A DNA stretch of 34,640 nt from Bradyrhizobium yuanmingense (GCF_029167105.1 NZ_JARFML010000055.1:1-34640); one strand, 5' to 3'; shown: positions 7,747-15,958, numbered from the stretch's first letter. Translations and numbers: made by a program. The notes: generated from the letters alone by a model not told the origin.

Positions 7747-9150
7747 ATGCAATTGCTCAACCGCATCGGTCTCGTCCTGCTCTGGCTCGCCGCGCCGCTC
7801 GCTGCATTTGTCGCCGCGAACAAGAACGATCCCTATCTGCTCGTGCTGCGTGGCGCCGGGAACATCTCCCTTGTCGTCGCAAGCATCGCAATCGTCGCTC
7901 TTTTGCTGTGGGGAGGTCGCTGGCGCACCATCGCCGGCAAGGCGCTCGTCGTGCTCTGGTGCCTGCCGCCGCTCTTGATGTCGGCTGCGCATCTGAAGTT
8001 CGAGCTGCGCAAGCACGACGTTCTCAACGCCAGCGCCGCCGAGGCGCGGCAGCTCGGGCCGCACTTCATGGTCGGCTATTCCTCCTTTCCCGAGGTCGCG
8101 CGTCTCGCCAAGCAGGGTCTGATCGGCGGCGTCTATGTCACCCGGCACAACATCCGCGGCCGCACCATTGAGACGTTGCGGGCCGAGATCGCGGCGCTGC
8201 AGGATATCAGGCGCGCGGCCGGGCTGTCGCCGCTGATCGTCGCCGCCGATCAGGAGGGCGGCATCGTCGGGCATCTGGCGCCGCCGCTGACCAAAGTGCC
8301 GGCGCTGGCGACGTTGACGGGGCTCGCCTCCGACGAGCAGCAGGCCAGGGCCGAGGAGTTCGGCCGCATCCACGGCCGCGAGCTCGCCGCAGTCGGCGTC
8401 AACCTGAATCTCGCCCCGGTGCTCGACCTCAAGCCGCCGGCGCGGCGCAACCGTCTCGATTTTCACACGCTGATCGGCAAGCGCGCGATAGCGAGCGATC
8501 CCGCCGTCGTCAGCACCATCGCGAGCGCGTATGTGCGCGGGCTGGAAGAGACGGGCGTCGGCGCCACGCTCAAGCATTTTCCCGGCATTGGCCGCGTGCG
8601 CGCCGACACGCATCATTTCAGCGCCAATCTCGACACGCCGGTGAAGGAGCTGGAGGCAACCGACTGGCTCCCGTTCCGCGAGGTGCTGTCGCGTTCGCGT
8701 AGCACCCTCATGGTCGGCCACGTCACGCTCACAGCCGTCGATCCCGATCGCGCCGCCTCGCATTCGAAGCGCGTCGTCGATGGGATCATTCGCGGGACGT
8801 GGGGTTACCAGGGCGTGGTGATGACCGACGACCTCATCATGGGCGCGATCTACCAGAACGACGTCTGCAAGGCCGTGGTCGAGGCGATCAATGCCGGCGT
8901 CGATCTGCTGCTGGTCGCCTATGACGGCGCGCAGTTCTACCGTGTCTTTGCCTGCGCCCTGGAAGGATCGCGACAGGGCAGGCTCGACGCGGCGATGCTG
9001 CACGCGAGTCAGGCGCGACTGAAGCGTCTCGTCATGCCCGGGCTTGTCCCGGGCGTCCACGTTTTTGGTGCAGAGAGGCAAGGCGTGGATGGCCGGGACA
9101 AGCCCGGCCATGACGATGAGAACATTTTCTCTCGGGCCGCCAAGCTATGA
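7747..9150 (+). CDS. Membrane-anchored glycoside hydrolase family 3 (NagZ-like) protein
   Basis: The product is 467 residues from the ATG at 7747. Three hydrophobic segments (about 6-23, 39-56, 64-82) precede a GH3 catalytic barrel. Visible motifs are ADQEGG (168-172), LKHFPGIGRVRADTHH (275-290, with the Asp-x-His acid/base of NagZ-type enzymes at 287-289) and VMTDDLIMGA (358-367, likely nucleophile Asp361). Such enzymes release beta-N-acetylglucosamine from peptidoglycan fragments or other glycans. The membrane anchor differs from soluble cytoplasmic NagZ. The last 38 or so residues (from about 429, MPGLVPGVHVFGAE...) are encoded by a dispersed palindromic repeat. Its stop overlaps the stop of the convergent SBP gene by six bases. 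Confidence 0.88.
   Translation: MQLLNRIGLVLLWLAAPLAAFVAANKNDPYLLVLRGAGNISLVVASIAIVALLLWGGRWRTIAGKALVVLWCLPPLLMSAAHLKFELRKHDVLNASAAEARQLGPHFMVGYSSFPEVARLAKQGLIGGVYVTRHNIRGRTIETLRAEIAALQDIRRAAGLSPLIVAADQEGGIVGHLAPPLTKVPALATLTGLASDEQQARAEEFGRIHGRELAAVGVNLNLAPVLDLKPPARRNRLDFHTLIGKRAIASDPAVVSTIASAYVRGLEETGVGATLKHFPGIGRVRADTHHFSANLDTPVKELEATDWLPFREVLSRSRSTLMVGHVTLTAVDPDRAASHSKRVVDGIIRGTWGYQGVVMTDDLIMGAIYQNDVCKAVVEAINAGVDLLLVAYDGAQFYRVFACALEGSRQGRLDAAMLHASQARLKRLVMPGLVPGVHVFGAERQGVDGRDKPGHDDENIFSRAAKL
9031..9115. repeat. Intergenic-type palindromic repeat lying inside the GH3 gene's 3' end
   Basis: GTCATGCCCGGGCTTGTCCC at 9031 is matched in inverse by GGGACAAGCCCGGCCATGAC ending near 9114, around a variable centre. 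The same element occurs at 20541-20628 in a non-coding gap. Here the GH3 reading frame runs through it. Confidence 0.85.
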
Positions 9151-10767
9151 TTTCGCGAACTGGCGGTAGTCCGGCTCGCGGTGAAACCAGAATTCGTAGC
9201 CGGAGATGGCCTTTTGCATGGCAACGTCGTGGATCGGCTGGTTGAGCGGAACCACGGGAACGTCGCGCATGCAGAGCGCGATGAAATCCTTCACCGTCCT
9301 GTCGTATTCGGCGGCATCCGTGGTGAAGCGCGCTTTGTCGATCATGGCGTCCATCTCCTTGTTCTCGTACGAGGAGATGTTGAAGATCGAGTTGTTGCCG
9401 TGGAAATTCCAGTAGAAGTAATATTCGGGATAATCGAGCCAGCCGCTGAAGCGGTTGAGCGCGAGCGGCAGCTCTTTCTTGTTCAGCGTGGTGCGCCAGT
9501 TCGCGCCGGGAATTTTCTCGATTGAAGCCTTGATACCGATCTTGGCGAGACTCTCCTGGATCAGGATCGCGGTCGGCTCGCCGACGGTGGCGGTGCCGGT
9601 GTCGAGCGATAGCGTCGTCTCCAGGCCGGATTCGAAGCCCGCTTCCTTCAGCAGCGCCTTGGCCTTGTCGAGATCGGTGACGTAAGGAAACGGCTGCGGC
9701 CAGACCGGCTTTGAGACTTCGGCGGCGCCGCCATACATGGGGACGGCGCGGCCGAAGAAGGCGCTGGTCTGGATCTGCTCGTAGGGCATGGCCCAGGCGA
9801 TCGCCTGGCGCAGCTTGACATTGTCGAACGGCGGCTTGGCGGTGTTCAGCGCGACGTACCACAGCGCGTTCGGGATCGGCACGCCCGAGACCTTGACCTT
9901 GCCCTCCTTGATGATCTGCTCGAAATCGCGCGGGGCAAAGCCGCTGGAAATATCCGCATCGCCCCGCTCCAGCATGGCACGGCGCGTGCCGGCGGAGGGA
10001 ACGTCGCGCGCGATCACGCGCTTGACCTTCGGCAGCGGCCCGCTCTTCCAGTCGTCGAAGCGCGTCAGCACGGTCTCGCTGCCCGGCTTCCAGCTCTCGA
10101 TCTTGTAGGCGCCGCCGCCGGCCTCGTTGTTCCTCAGCCAGGTCAGCGCCCACGGGTCTTCCGGCGTCGCGTTCTTCCTGGCGAGCTCGGAATTGATGAT
10201 GAAGGGCACGACGACGGCGACGTTGAACAGCAGCATCTTGTCCTTGCGGACATAGTCGATACGGAAAGTGTGGTCGTCGACCACCACGAACTGCTCCGGC
10301 TTCTCCAGCGATCCCGCCGACATCTGGAAGGTCGGAAAGCCGCCGACCTTCACGGCGCGGTCAAACGACCATTTGACGTCCTTGGCGGTCACAGGCGTGC
10401 CGTCGTGGAATTTTGCGTCCTTGCGAAGCTTGAAGGTGCAGGACATGCCGTCAGCAGCGACCTCCCAGCTCTCGGCGAGCTCGGGCGCGAGCTTCTCGCG
10501 GTCATACGACAATGTGCCGTCCGGCAGTGACTTGGAGGCGTAGGTGAGCAGGCGGTCGTAACAGTTCCAGGACAGGCCATTCACGGTCTGGTTGGAGCCG
10601 ACGCCCTGCATGTCCAGCGAGTTCGGCCCGAGCTCCTGCACCACCAGCAACGTCTCGCTGCGCCCCTGCGCCCAAGCGAGGCGTGGCGCAAAGGCTGCCA
10701 TTCCGGCGACACCGAGGCCGCCGAGCACGACGCTGCGGCGGCTCAAATCGAGGGGTGAAACGCTCAA
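9145..10767 (-). CDS. Dipeptide/oligopeptide-type ABC transporter substrate-binding protein (SBP_bac_5), Tat-exported
   Basis: The 540-residue binding protein belongs to the DppA/OppA class. The N-terminus has a twin-arginine signal, SRRSVVLGGLGVAGMAAFA, ending in a WAQ cleavage region. The body shows family blocks such as ELAESWEVAADGMSCTFKLR, AKFHDGTPVTAKDVKWSFDR and LRQAIAWAMPYEQI. I chose a TTG start at 10767 because AGGAGG stands five bases before it. An in-frame ATG at 10797 would add ten residues but has no ribosome site. No Dpp permease or ATPase gene is adjacent, so its partner transporter must be elsewhere. Ligand unknown. Confidence 0.9.
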   Translation of the reverse strand: MSVSPLDLSRRSVVLGGLGVAGMAAFAPRLAWAQGRSETLLVVQELGPNSLDMQGVGSNQTVNGLSWNCYDRLLTYASKSLPDGTLSYDREKLAPELAESWEVAADGMSCTFKLRKDAKFHDGTPVTAKDVKWSFDRAVKVGGFPTFQMSAGSLEKPEQFVVVDDHTFRIDYVRKDKMLLFNVAVVVPFIINSELARKNATPEDPWALTWLRNNEAGGGAYKIESWKPGSETVLTRFDDWKSGPLPKVKRVIARDVPSAGTRRAMLERGDADISSGFAPRDFEQIIKEGKVKVSGVPIPNALWYVALNTAKPPFDNVKLRQAIAWAMPYEQIQTSAFFGRAVPMYGGAAEVSKPVWPQPFPYVTDLDKAKALLKEAGFESGLETTLSLDTGTATVGEPTAILIQESLAKIGIKASIEKIPGANWRTTLNKKELPLALNRFSGWLDYPEYYFYWNFHGNNSIFNISSYENKEMDAMIDKARFTTDAAEYDRTVKDFIALCMRDVPVVPLNQPIHDVAMQKAISGYEFWFHREPDYRQFAKS

Positions 10768-10829
10768 GGGTGCCTCCTGTCCGGAATTGTCCGGCATCGA
10801 GAGGCAAGGTGTATGCCACAGCCAGAAGC

Positions 10830-10863
10830 CCCCAGCCGCCCCGCGAACGCGAGGCGGCTGGGG
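10830..10863. terminator. GC-rich hairpin after the catalase fusion gene
   Basis: CCCCAGCCGCC (10830-10840) pairs perfectly with GGCGGCTGGGG (10853-10863) around a 12-base loop, 30 bases past the stop at 10893. There is no long T run on the minus strand (GCTTCTGG follows), so termination is plausible rather than certain. It also lies upstream of the oligopeptide SBP gene. Confidence 0.45.
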
Positions 10864-10892
10864 TCCGATACGCGTTGCGCGGCGGCTTAGGT

Positions 10893-12164
10893 CTATTCGG
10901 CCTGCTCCAGCGCGGCGGGCATCTTCGCCACCGACATCAGCGATCGCGCGACCTGGTTGAGCAGGAGATCGGCATTCTCTTCTTCCGCAAGGGATTTGGA
11001 GAGCAGGGCGACGATCGCGCTATGGCGCAGCTGCTGCGCGAGGTTGCGCGCGGTGGTGTAGCCGGCCATCTCGTAATGCTCGACACGTTGCGCCGCAGAG
11101 ATCAGCGCGAGGTCGGCGGCTGCATCCTCCTTCTCTTGGCTTTCCTTCATGACCTCCTGGCCTTCCTCGATCAGGCCCATCATGCCCTTGCAAGGCTTGG
11201 CGCGAGCGTTCTCGCCGAGCAGCTCGAAGCACTCGTTGATGCGCTCGACCTGGTTTTCGGTCTCGGCCAGATGCTGCTCGAACAGTTCCCGCAATTGGTC
11301 GAAGCGGGCGGACTGCGCCATCTTCGGGAGCGCCTTCGTCAGCTGCTTCTCAGCGTGGAGGATGTCACGCAGCTCATGCAGCAGCAGATCGGTCAGGCCG
11401 GCCTCGTCGACAGGCGGTGAGCTCTCGGCGACGATCGACGGAGCAGCGCCGGGATCGGAAGACTGCATGGCAGGGGATTCCGTGTACACCCAGTCCTCGC
11501 CCTCGTTCCACGGGCCGCGGGTATCGATTTCACCGTGGTCGCCGCTGCCGGTGGAATCGTTGAAGTACTGGTTCACGAGGCCGGGCGTCGGCGCGATCCG
11601 GCCGATGCTGAAGGCCGGCTTCGACAGGCTCTCGAGCGCGCGCGCGAACGCCTTCATATGCGTGATCTCGCGCGTCATCAGGAATTGCAGCGCGTCCTTG
11701 CTGCCGGCATCGTCGCAGAAATTGATCAGGCGCTCGTAGACGATCTTGGCACGCGCTTCGGCGGCGATGTTGCTGCGGAGATCGACGTCAAGTTCGCCGG
11801 TGATCTTGAGATAATCGGCGGTCCAGGGATTGCCCTGCGAGTTGAAGAGATTGACGCCGCCTCCGCCGGCAATCGCGATCAGCGGATCGGCTTCCGCCGC
11901 CTGGCGGTCGTTCCGCGAAGGCGCAAGATGCATCCGGGCGAGGCAACCGACGACTTCGAGATGGCTGAGCTCCTCGGTGCCGATGTCCATCAAGAGGTCC
12001 TTGCGGTCGGGATCCTCGCAATTCAGTCCCTGAATCGAATATTGCATCGCGGCCGCAAGTTCGCCGTTGGCGCCGCCGAACTGCTCGAGGAGCATATTGC
12101 CGAAGCGCGGATCGGGCTCGTCGACGCGCACGGTGAACATCAACTTCTTGACGTGGTGATACAT
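10893..12164 (-). CDS. Manganese catalase fused to a DUF892 (YciE/YciF-like) ferritin-like domain
   Basis: The protein has 423 residues. The N-terminal half (1 to about 200) is a manganese catalase, with di-Mn ligands visible as Glu35 (GGANGELAAAMQY), Glu65 and His68 (TEELSHLE), Glu136 (IAAEARAKIVYERL) and His169 (TREITHMKAF). It should break hydrogen peroxide into water and oxygen. After a Ser/Pro-rich linker (about 230-255), residues 256-410 form a second four-helix domain of the DUF892/YciE type, with HELRDILHAEKQL, HLAETENQVERI and RVEHYEMAGY carrying the expected Glu/His metal-ligand pattern. The two ferritin-like modules are more often separate genes. Both are linked to oxidative, osmotic or stationary-phase stress. 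Cytoplasmic; no signal peptide. Confidence 0.9.
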   Translation of the reverse strand: MYHHVKKLMFTVRVDEPDPRFGNMLLEQFGGANGELAAAMQYSIQGLNCEDPDRKDLLMDIGTEELSHLEVVGCLARMHLAPSRNDRQAAEADPLIAIAGGGGVNLFNSQGNPWTADYLKITGELDVDLRSNIAAEARAKIVYERLINFCDDAGSKDALQFLMTREITHMKAFARALESLSKPAFSIGRIAPTPGLVNQYFNDSTGSGDHGEIDTRGPWNEGEDWVYTESPAMQSSDPGAAPSIVAESSPPVDEAGLTDLLLHELRDILHAEKQLTKALPKMAQSARFDQLRELFEQHLAETENQVERINECFELLGENARAKPCKGMMGLIEEGQEVMKESQEKEDAAADLALISAAQRVEHYEMAGYTTARNLAQQLRHSAIVALLSKSLAEEENADLLLNQVARSLMSVAKMPAALEQAE

Positions 12165-12270
12165 GGGGAGACTCGCGTGCTGGAGAGAAACTACGCGACA
12201 ACGAGGGCCTCCAGCCGTTCGTTCCTAAGTCTCTCCAAGATTGGCGACCTCTGCCAGGGAGCGCGATGGC

Positions 12271-13725
12271 TTACGGCGTCACCGCACCGCGTGCGACGGC
12301 GCGCGGCGCCGTCAGTTCCTTCCATGTCGAATTTGCCACATGCACCGGCGAGAAGGCGGGACGTTCGACGTATCGCCCATCGCCGGCCTCGGTGCGCAGA
12401 TCGCCATCCGTCCAGACGATACGGCCGCGCGATAGCGTCGCGGCCGCACCGCCGGTGCAGGCAAACCCCTCGAACACGTTGTAATCGATCCGGCTCATCT
12501 GCCGCTTGGCGCTGATGGTCTTGCTTGCCTTGGGATCCCACACCACGATGTCGGCATCCGAGCCCACGGCGACCGCGCCCTTGCGCGGATAGATGTTGAG
12601 GATCCGGGCGATGTTCGCCGAGGTCACCGCGACGAATTCCTCTTTCGTCAGCCGCCCCGTGGCGACGCCCGCGGTCCAGAGCAGCGCCAGGCGATCTTCG
12701 AGGCCGCCGGTGCCGTTCGGGACCTTCCTGAAATCGCCGCGCCCGAACCGCTTCTGCTCGGTGGTGAAGGCGCAATGATCGGTCGCAACCACCTGGAGCG
12801 AGCCGGCTTGCAGGCCGGCCCAGAGGCTGTCCTGATGCTGTTTGTCGCGGAACGGCGGCGACATCACGCGCTGTGCGGCATGATCCCAGTCCTTGTTCTG
12901 ATATTCACGCTCATCCAGCAGCAGATGCTGGATCAGCGGCTCGCCATAGACGCGCTTGCCGGCGGCGCGTGCCCGCGCGATGGCCTCATGCGCCTCGCGG
13001 CAGCTGGTGTGCACGATATAGACCGGCGTGCCGGTCATATCGGCGATCATGATGGCGCGGTTGGTGGCTTCGCCCTCGACCTCCGGCGGCCGCGAATAGG
13101 CGTGCCCTTCCGGGCCGGTGACGCCGCGCGCGATCAGCGCGTCCTGCATCAGGGCGACGACGTCGCCGTTCTCCGCATGGACGACGGGCATGGCGCCGAG
13201 ATGGGCGCAGCGCGCGAACGAATTGTAGAGCTCGTCATCGTTCACCATCAGCGCGCCCTTGTAGGCCATGAAATGCTTGAAGGTGTTGATGCCGTAGGTT
13301 TTGACCACAATCTCCATCTCGTCATGGATCTGCTTGGACCACGACGTCACCGCCATGTGGAAGCCGTAGTCGCTGGCCGCCTTCTCGGATTTGTGCCGCC
13401 ACTCCTGGTACGCCGCGAGCATGGATTGGCCGGGATCGGGCAGGCAGAAATCCACCACCATGGTGGTGCCGCCGCTCAGCGCCGCCTTGGTCCCGGATTC
13501 GAAATCGTCGGCGGTAACGGTGCCCATGAACGGCATTTCGAGATGGGTGTGCGGATCGATCCCGCCCGGGATGACGTAGGCGCCCCCTGCATCGAGGATC
13601 TCGCTGCCCGTCGGCGCATCGAGCGCTGCGCCGATCGCGACGATGGTCTCGCCGTCGATCAGCACGTCCGCGCGACGCGAATGATCGTGATTGACGACGG
13701 TGCCGCCGCGGATGAGGAGGGGCAT
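12271..13725 (-). CDS. hydA: Dihydropyrimidinase / D-hydantoinase
   Basis: The 484-residue amidohydrolase opens the ring of dihydrouracil, dihydrothymine or hydantoins. The binuclear metal ligands line up with known hydantoinases: His59 and His61 (GIDPHTHLEMP), carboxylated Lys150 (NTFKHFMAYKG), His183 (VVHAEN), His239 (YIVHTSC) and Asp316 (ATDHCAF). The ATG at 13725 has GGAG six bases upstream. Length is normal for the family. The TetR-type gene ends 69 bp upstream on the same strand, so co-transcription is possible. No other pyrimidine-degradation genes (amidase, dihydropyrimidine dehydrogenase) are visible here, so the physiological substrate is open. Confidence 0.94.
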   Translation of the reverse strand: MPLLIRGGTVVNHDHSRRADVLIDGETIVAIGAALDAPTGSEILDAGGAYVIPGGIDPHTHLEMPFMGTVTADDFESGTKAALSGGTTMVVDFCLPDPGQSMLAAYQEWRHKSEKAASDYGFHMAVTSWSKQIHDEMEIVVKTYGINTFKHFMAYKGALMVNDDELYNSFARCAHLGAMPVVHAENGDVVALMQDALIARGVTGPEGHAYSRPPEVEGEATNRAIMIADMTGTPVYIVHTSCREAHEAIARARAAGKRVYGEPLIQHLLLDEREYQNKDWDHAAQRVMSPPFRDKQHQDSLWAGLQAGSLQVVATDHCAFTTEQKRFGRGDFRKVPNGTGGLEDRLALLWTAGVATGRLTKEEFVAVTSANIARILNIYPRKGAVAVGSDADIVVWDPKASKTISAKRQMSRIDYNVFEGFACTGGAAATLSRGRIVWTDGDLRTEAGDGRYVERPAFSPVHVANSTWKELTAPRAVARGAVTP

Positions 13726-13794
13726 GAGGTGCTCCGAGAAGTGAGGGACGGCTCGAAGGCTAAGCGCGCGACTGGCGTTGCGACAGGTGAAATT

Positions 13795-14424
13795 TTAGTC
13801 AGCCGCCGCCGCTCCTTTCACGTCGCGCGCGATCAGTCCGTCGATCATCGCGCGCACGAGGCCCGCGATCTCCTTGCGCAGCGCCGGTAGCGGTACGGCG
13901 ACCAGCTTCTGCTCCAGCCCGAGCGCCACCATGCCATGCACGGCCGAGAACAGGCTGCGTGCGGTGATGCCGAGTTCCTCCGGGCTGCGTTCCGGAAACA
14001 GCGCGGCCAGCGGCTGGTAGATGTGACGGAACAGCTGCATCTGGTCGTGCACCGACCAATCCGGCACCAGCTTGCCTGTCTCCATCCGGTGCTCGAACAG
14101 CGCGCGCCAGAGCTGGAGGTTTTCGGCGGCGAAATCGCAATAGGCGAGGGCGATGCGGACCAGGGATTCCCGTGGCGATGACTCGCCGGCATTGGTTGCG
14201 AGAGTCAGCGCCTCGTCGAGCCGGAGCAGCGTGCGCGAACCGACCCGCAGGATCAGCTCATCGACATCAGCCACGAGATTGTAGACCGCGCCATTGGCGC
14301 AGCCGATCTCGCGGGCCAAATCGCGGGTCTTGAGACCCGCCAGCCCCCGCTCGGCGATCATCTGTTCGGCCGCCTGGATCAGGGCGGCACGCAATTTCTC
14401 TCGCCGTTCCAGGGCTTTAGTCAT
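13795..14424 (-). CDS. TetR-family transcriptional regulator
   Basis: The 209-residue protein has an N-terminal TetR helix-turn-helix (about 12-58, core LKTRDLAREIGCANGAVYNL at 31-50) and a C-terminal ligand/dimer domain resembling the TetR_C WHG group. The ATG at 14424 is chosen because it places the HTH at the usual distance from the N-terminus; longer in-frame starts run through the operator region. It is divergent from the PspA-YiaA/B pair, and three palindromes lie in the 103-bp gap. Autoregulation and control of the stress pair are inferred from that layout. Confidence 0.88.
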   Translation of the reverse strand: MTKALERREKLRAALIQAAEQMIAERGLAGLKTRDLAREIGCANGAVYNLVADVDELILRVGSRTLLRLDEALTLATNAGESSPRESLVRIALAYCDFAAENLQLWRALFEHRMETGKLVPDWSVHDQMQLFRHIYQPLAALFPERSPEELGITARSLFSAVHGMVALGLEQKLVAVPLPALRKEIAGLVRAMIDGLIARDVKGAAAAD

Positions 14425-14438
14425 TCTTAACCAAATTC

Positions 14439-14453
14439 TTGAGCGTCGCTCAA
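14439..14453. promoter_or_regulatory. Candidate TetR operator 1
   Basis: TTGAGCGTCGCTCAA is a perfect inverted repeat (7-bp arms around T), 15 bp before the TetR start codon. It shares its half-site TTGA[GA]C with operators 2 and 3 and would sit in the TetR gene's own promoter or leader. Confidence 0.65.
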
Positions 14454-14460
14454 AATAATA

Positions 14461-14475
14461 TTGAACGATGTTCAA
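14461..14475. promoter_or_regulatory. Candidate TetR operator 2
   Basis: TTGAACGATGTTCAA is a perfect inverted repeat (6-bp arms). Its centre is 22 bp from operator 1, about two helical turns. Its left arm TTGAAC could double as the -35 box of the PspA gene, with TACAAA at 14485-14490 as a -10 at 18-bp spacing; repressor binding would then occlude it. Confidence 0.65.
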
Positions 14476-14497
14476 GGTTCCTGCTACAAACCACCTG

Positions 14498-14510
14498 TGA
14501 GCAACGCTCA
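14498..14510. promoter_or_regulatory. Candidate TetR operator 3
   Basis: TGAGCAACGCTCA is an inverted repeat (5-bp arms, 3-bp centre) related to operators 1 and 2. It lies 17 bp before the PspA start codon, probably around the transcription start. Confidence 0.55.
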
Positions 14511-14527
14511 TAGACAGGGAGCAACCA

Positions 14528-15223
14528 ATGTTCAAGACCGTCGTGACCCTCTTCCGCGGCAGCGTCGCCGCTGCGGGCGAGGAACTGGAAGACCGCACCG
14601 CCCTTCTGATCCTGGACCAGCAGATGCGCGATGCCGCCGCAGCCGTCGAGCGCAGCAAGCGCACGCTGGCGCTGGCGATCGCGCAGGATCAGCAGGAAGG
14701 CCGCAAGCTCGAGGCCACGAACGCGCGTATCGCCGATCTCGAGACCCGTGCCGTTGCGGCGCTCGATGGCAGCCGCGAGGACCTCGCCAAGGAGGCGGCC
14801 GAAGCCATTGCGGCCCTTGAGGCCGACCGCGATGCGGCCATGACGGCGCGCGCGCTGTTCGCGACCGAGATCATCAGGCTGAAGCGCCACGTCGCCAACG
14901 CGCAGGCTCGCATCACCGAGCTCGATCGCGGTCGCCGGATTGCGCGCGCCTCGGAAGCGGTGCGCTCGCTTCGCCGCAGCGGCATCGAGGCCGCGCGCCC
15001 CTATGAGTCGACATTGCCGGAGGCAGAGGGGACGCTGAGGCGTCTGCGCGAGCGGCAGATGGAGGCTCAGGCGGCCGACGATGCCCTGGTCGAGCTCGAC
15101 GCGGCCACCGGTCCGGTCGCCACCGCCGAACGGCTCGCCGAGCAGGGCTTCGGCCCGCGGCTCAAGACGACCGCAGACGACGTGCTGGCGCGGTTGAAGT
15201 CCAGGCGCATGCCGGCGGCCTGA
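14528..15223 (+). CDS. PspA/IM30-family membrane-associated protein
   Basis: The 231-residue, nearly all-helical protein has the PspA opening MFKTVVTLFRGSVAAAGEEL and long heptad-rich stretches (about 25-145). PspA/IM30 proteins form ring or rod assemblies on the inner membrane surface and protect it during envelope stress. GGAG stands eight bases before the ATG. It is followed 52 bp later by a YiaA/B-type membrane protein and is divergent from a TetR gene whose likely operators overlap this promoter. There is no pspF-like activator or sigma-54 promoter in view, so control differs from the enterobacterial psp system. Confidence 0.88.
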   Translation: MFKTVVTLFRGSVAAAGEELEDRTALLILDQQMRDAAAAVERSKRTLALAIAQDQQEGRKLEATNARIADLETRAVAALDGSREDLAKEAAEAIAALEADRDAAMTARALFATEIIRLKRHVANAQARITELDRGRRIARASEAVRSLRRSGIEAARPYESTLPEAEGTLRRLRERQMEAQAADDALVELDAATGPVATAERLAEQGFGPRLKTTADDVLARLKSRRMPAA

Positions 15224-15275
15224 TCTCAAGTTCGAATCCGAACGCAATCATCATTCCAATCGACAGGAGTCCATC

Positions 15276-15551
15276 ATGAACCAGAACGGCCAGCCCCATA
15301 GCGGTGCCTGGGTGAGCTTCACCTACGCGTCCTTCGCAGCTTCCGCCTTCCTCGTCGCCATCGGCATCTTCTTCCTGCCGATCGACCTATGGATGAAGGG
15401 TTATCTCACCATGGGCATCGTGATGATGATCCAGACCTGCGTCACCCTGACCAAGACCGTGCGCGACAATCATGAGAGCAGCCGTCTCGTGAACCGCATC
15501 GAGGATGCCAAGGCCGAGCGGCTGCTAATGGAGGTCTCCAAGGCGGCTTGA
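15276..15551 (+). CDS. YiaA/YiaB-family inner-membrane protein
   Basis: This 91-residue protein has two hydrophobic helices (about 14-33 and 40-60). Its motif GAWVSFTYASFAASAFLVAI followed by DLWMKGYLTMG matches the YiaA/B two-helix family. A strong AGGAG precedes the ATG at 15276. The C-terminal 30 residues are charged and face the cytoplasm by the positive-inside pattern. Next to the PspA-like gene; this pairing occurs in other alphaproteobacteria and suggests a shared envelope role. Exact function unknown. Confidence 0.88.
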   Translation: MNQNGQPHSGAWVSFTYASFAASAFLVAIGIFFLPIDLWMKGYLTMGIVMMIQTCVTLTKTVRDNHESSRLVNRIEDAKAERLLMEVSKAA

Positions 15552-15669
15552 GGCGAACGGTCGCAGCGCGCCGTCTGGGCGGCGCGCGCCACCGCGGCAG
15601 CAAGGGCGCATTGTGCTCCGCGTGCAGGTGCGATATGGCTCTCGCGCTTTCCAGAGGCGGAGACGAGCT

Positions 15670-15876
15670 TTGTCGAAACAATCCCTGCGCGAGGAGGCCG
15701 AGCGCCTGATCCGCGAATCGATGGAAAAGAAGACCATCGTGGTCAAGCAGGGCACGACCCGCATCGAGGCCGTCTGCGGCAAGTGCGGAGCGCCGAACCG
15801 GGTGCAGGCGGAGAAGGGCCAGACCCGCGTCAAGTTCGCCTGCAAGAACTGCGGGCACAAGCAAGAGACGTTGTAG
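15670..15876 (+). CDS. Small zinc-ribbon protein of unknown function
   Basis: The 68-residue product has two CxxC pairs, CGKCGAPN and CKNCGHKQ, 24 residues apart, a typical treble-clef or zinc-ribbon spacing. A charged helix (SKQSLREEAERLIRESMEKK) precedes them. The TTG at 15670 is chosen because GGAG stands seven bases upstream. ATGs at 15613 (longer, Arg-rich, less likely) and 15721 (shorter) are alternatives. It follows the PspA and YiaA/B genes by about 120 bp and is convergent with the DUF3237 gene. It may bind nucleic acid or simply stabilise a small fold; no family name is certain. Confidence 0.68.
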   Translation: MSKQSLREEAERLIRESMEKKTIVVKQGTTRIEAVCGKCGAPNRVQAEKGQTRVKFACKNCGHKQETL

Positions 15877-15958
15877 GCGTCTTCAACTCATCCGGGTCGC
15901 CTCGGCGACGTGCAGCATCGTCCGGCGCGATCCGGCTAGAGGCCCTACGGCCTCGCCC

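Noticed and set aside
7624..9111. A 495-codon minus-strand frame opposite the GH3 gene
   Set aside because: The GH3 motifs on the plus strand are unmistakable; the antisense frame is compositionally biased and without motifs.
11535..12515. A 326-codon plus-strand frame opposite the catalase fusion
   Set aside because: Shadow frame; all five metal ligands of the catalase are on the other strand.
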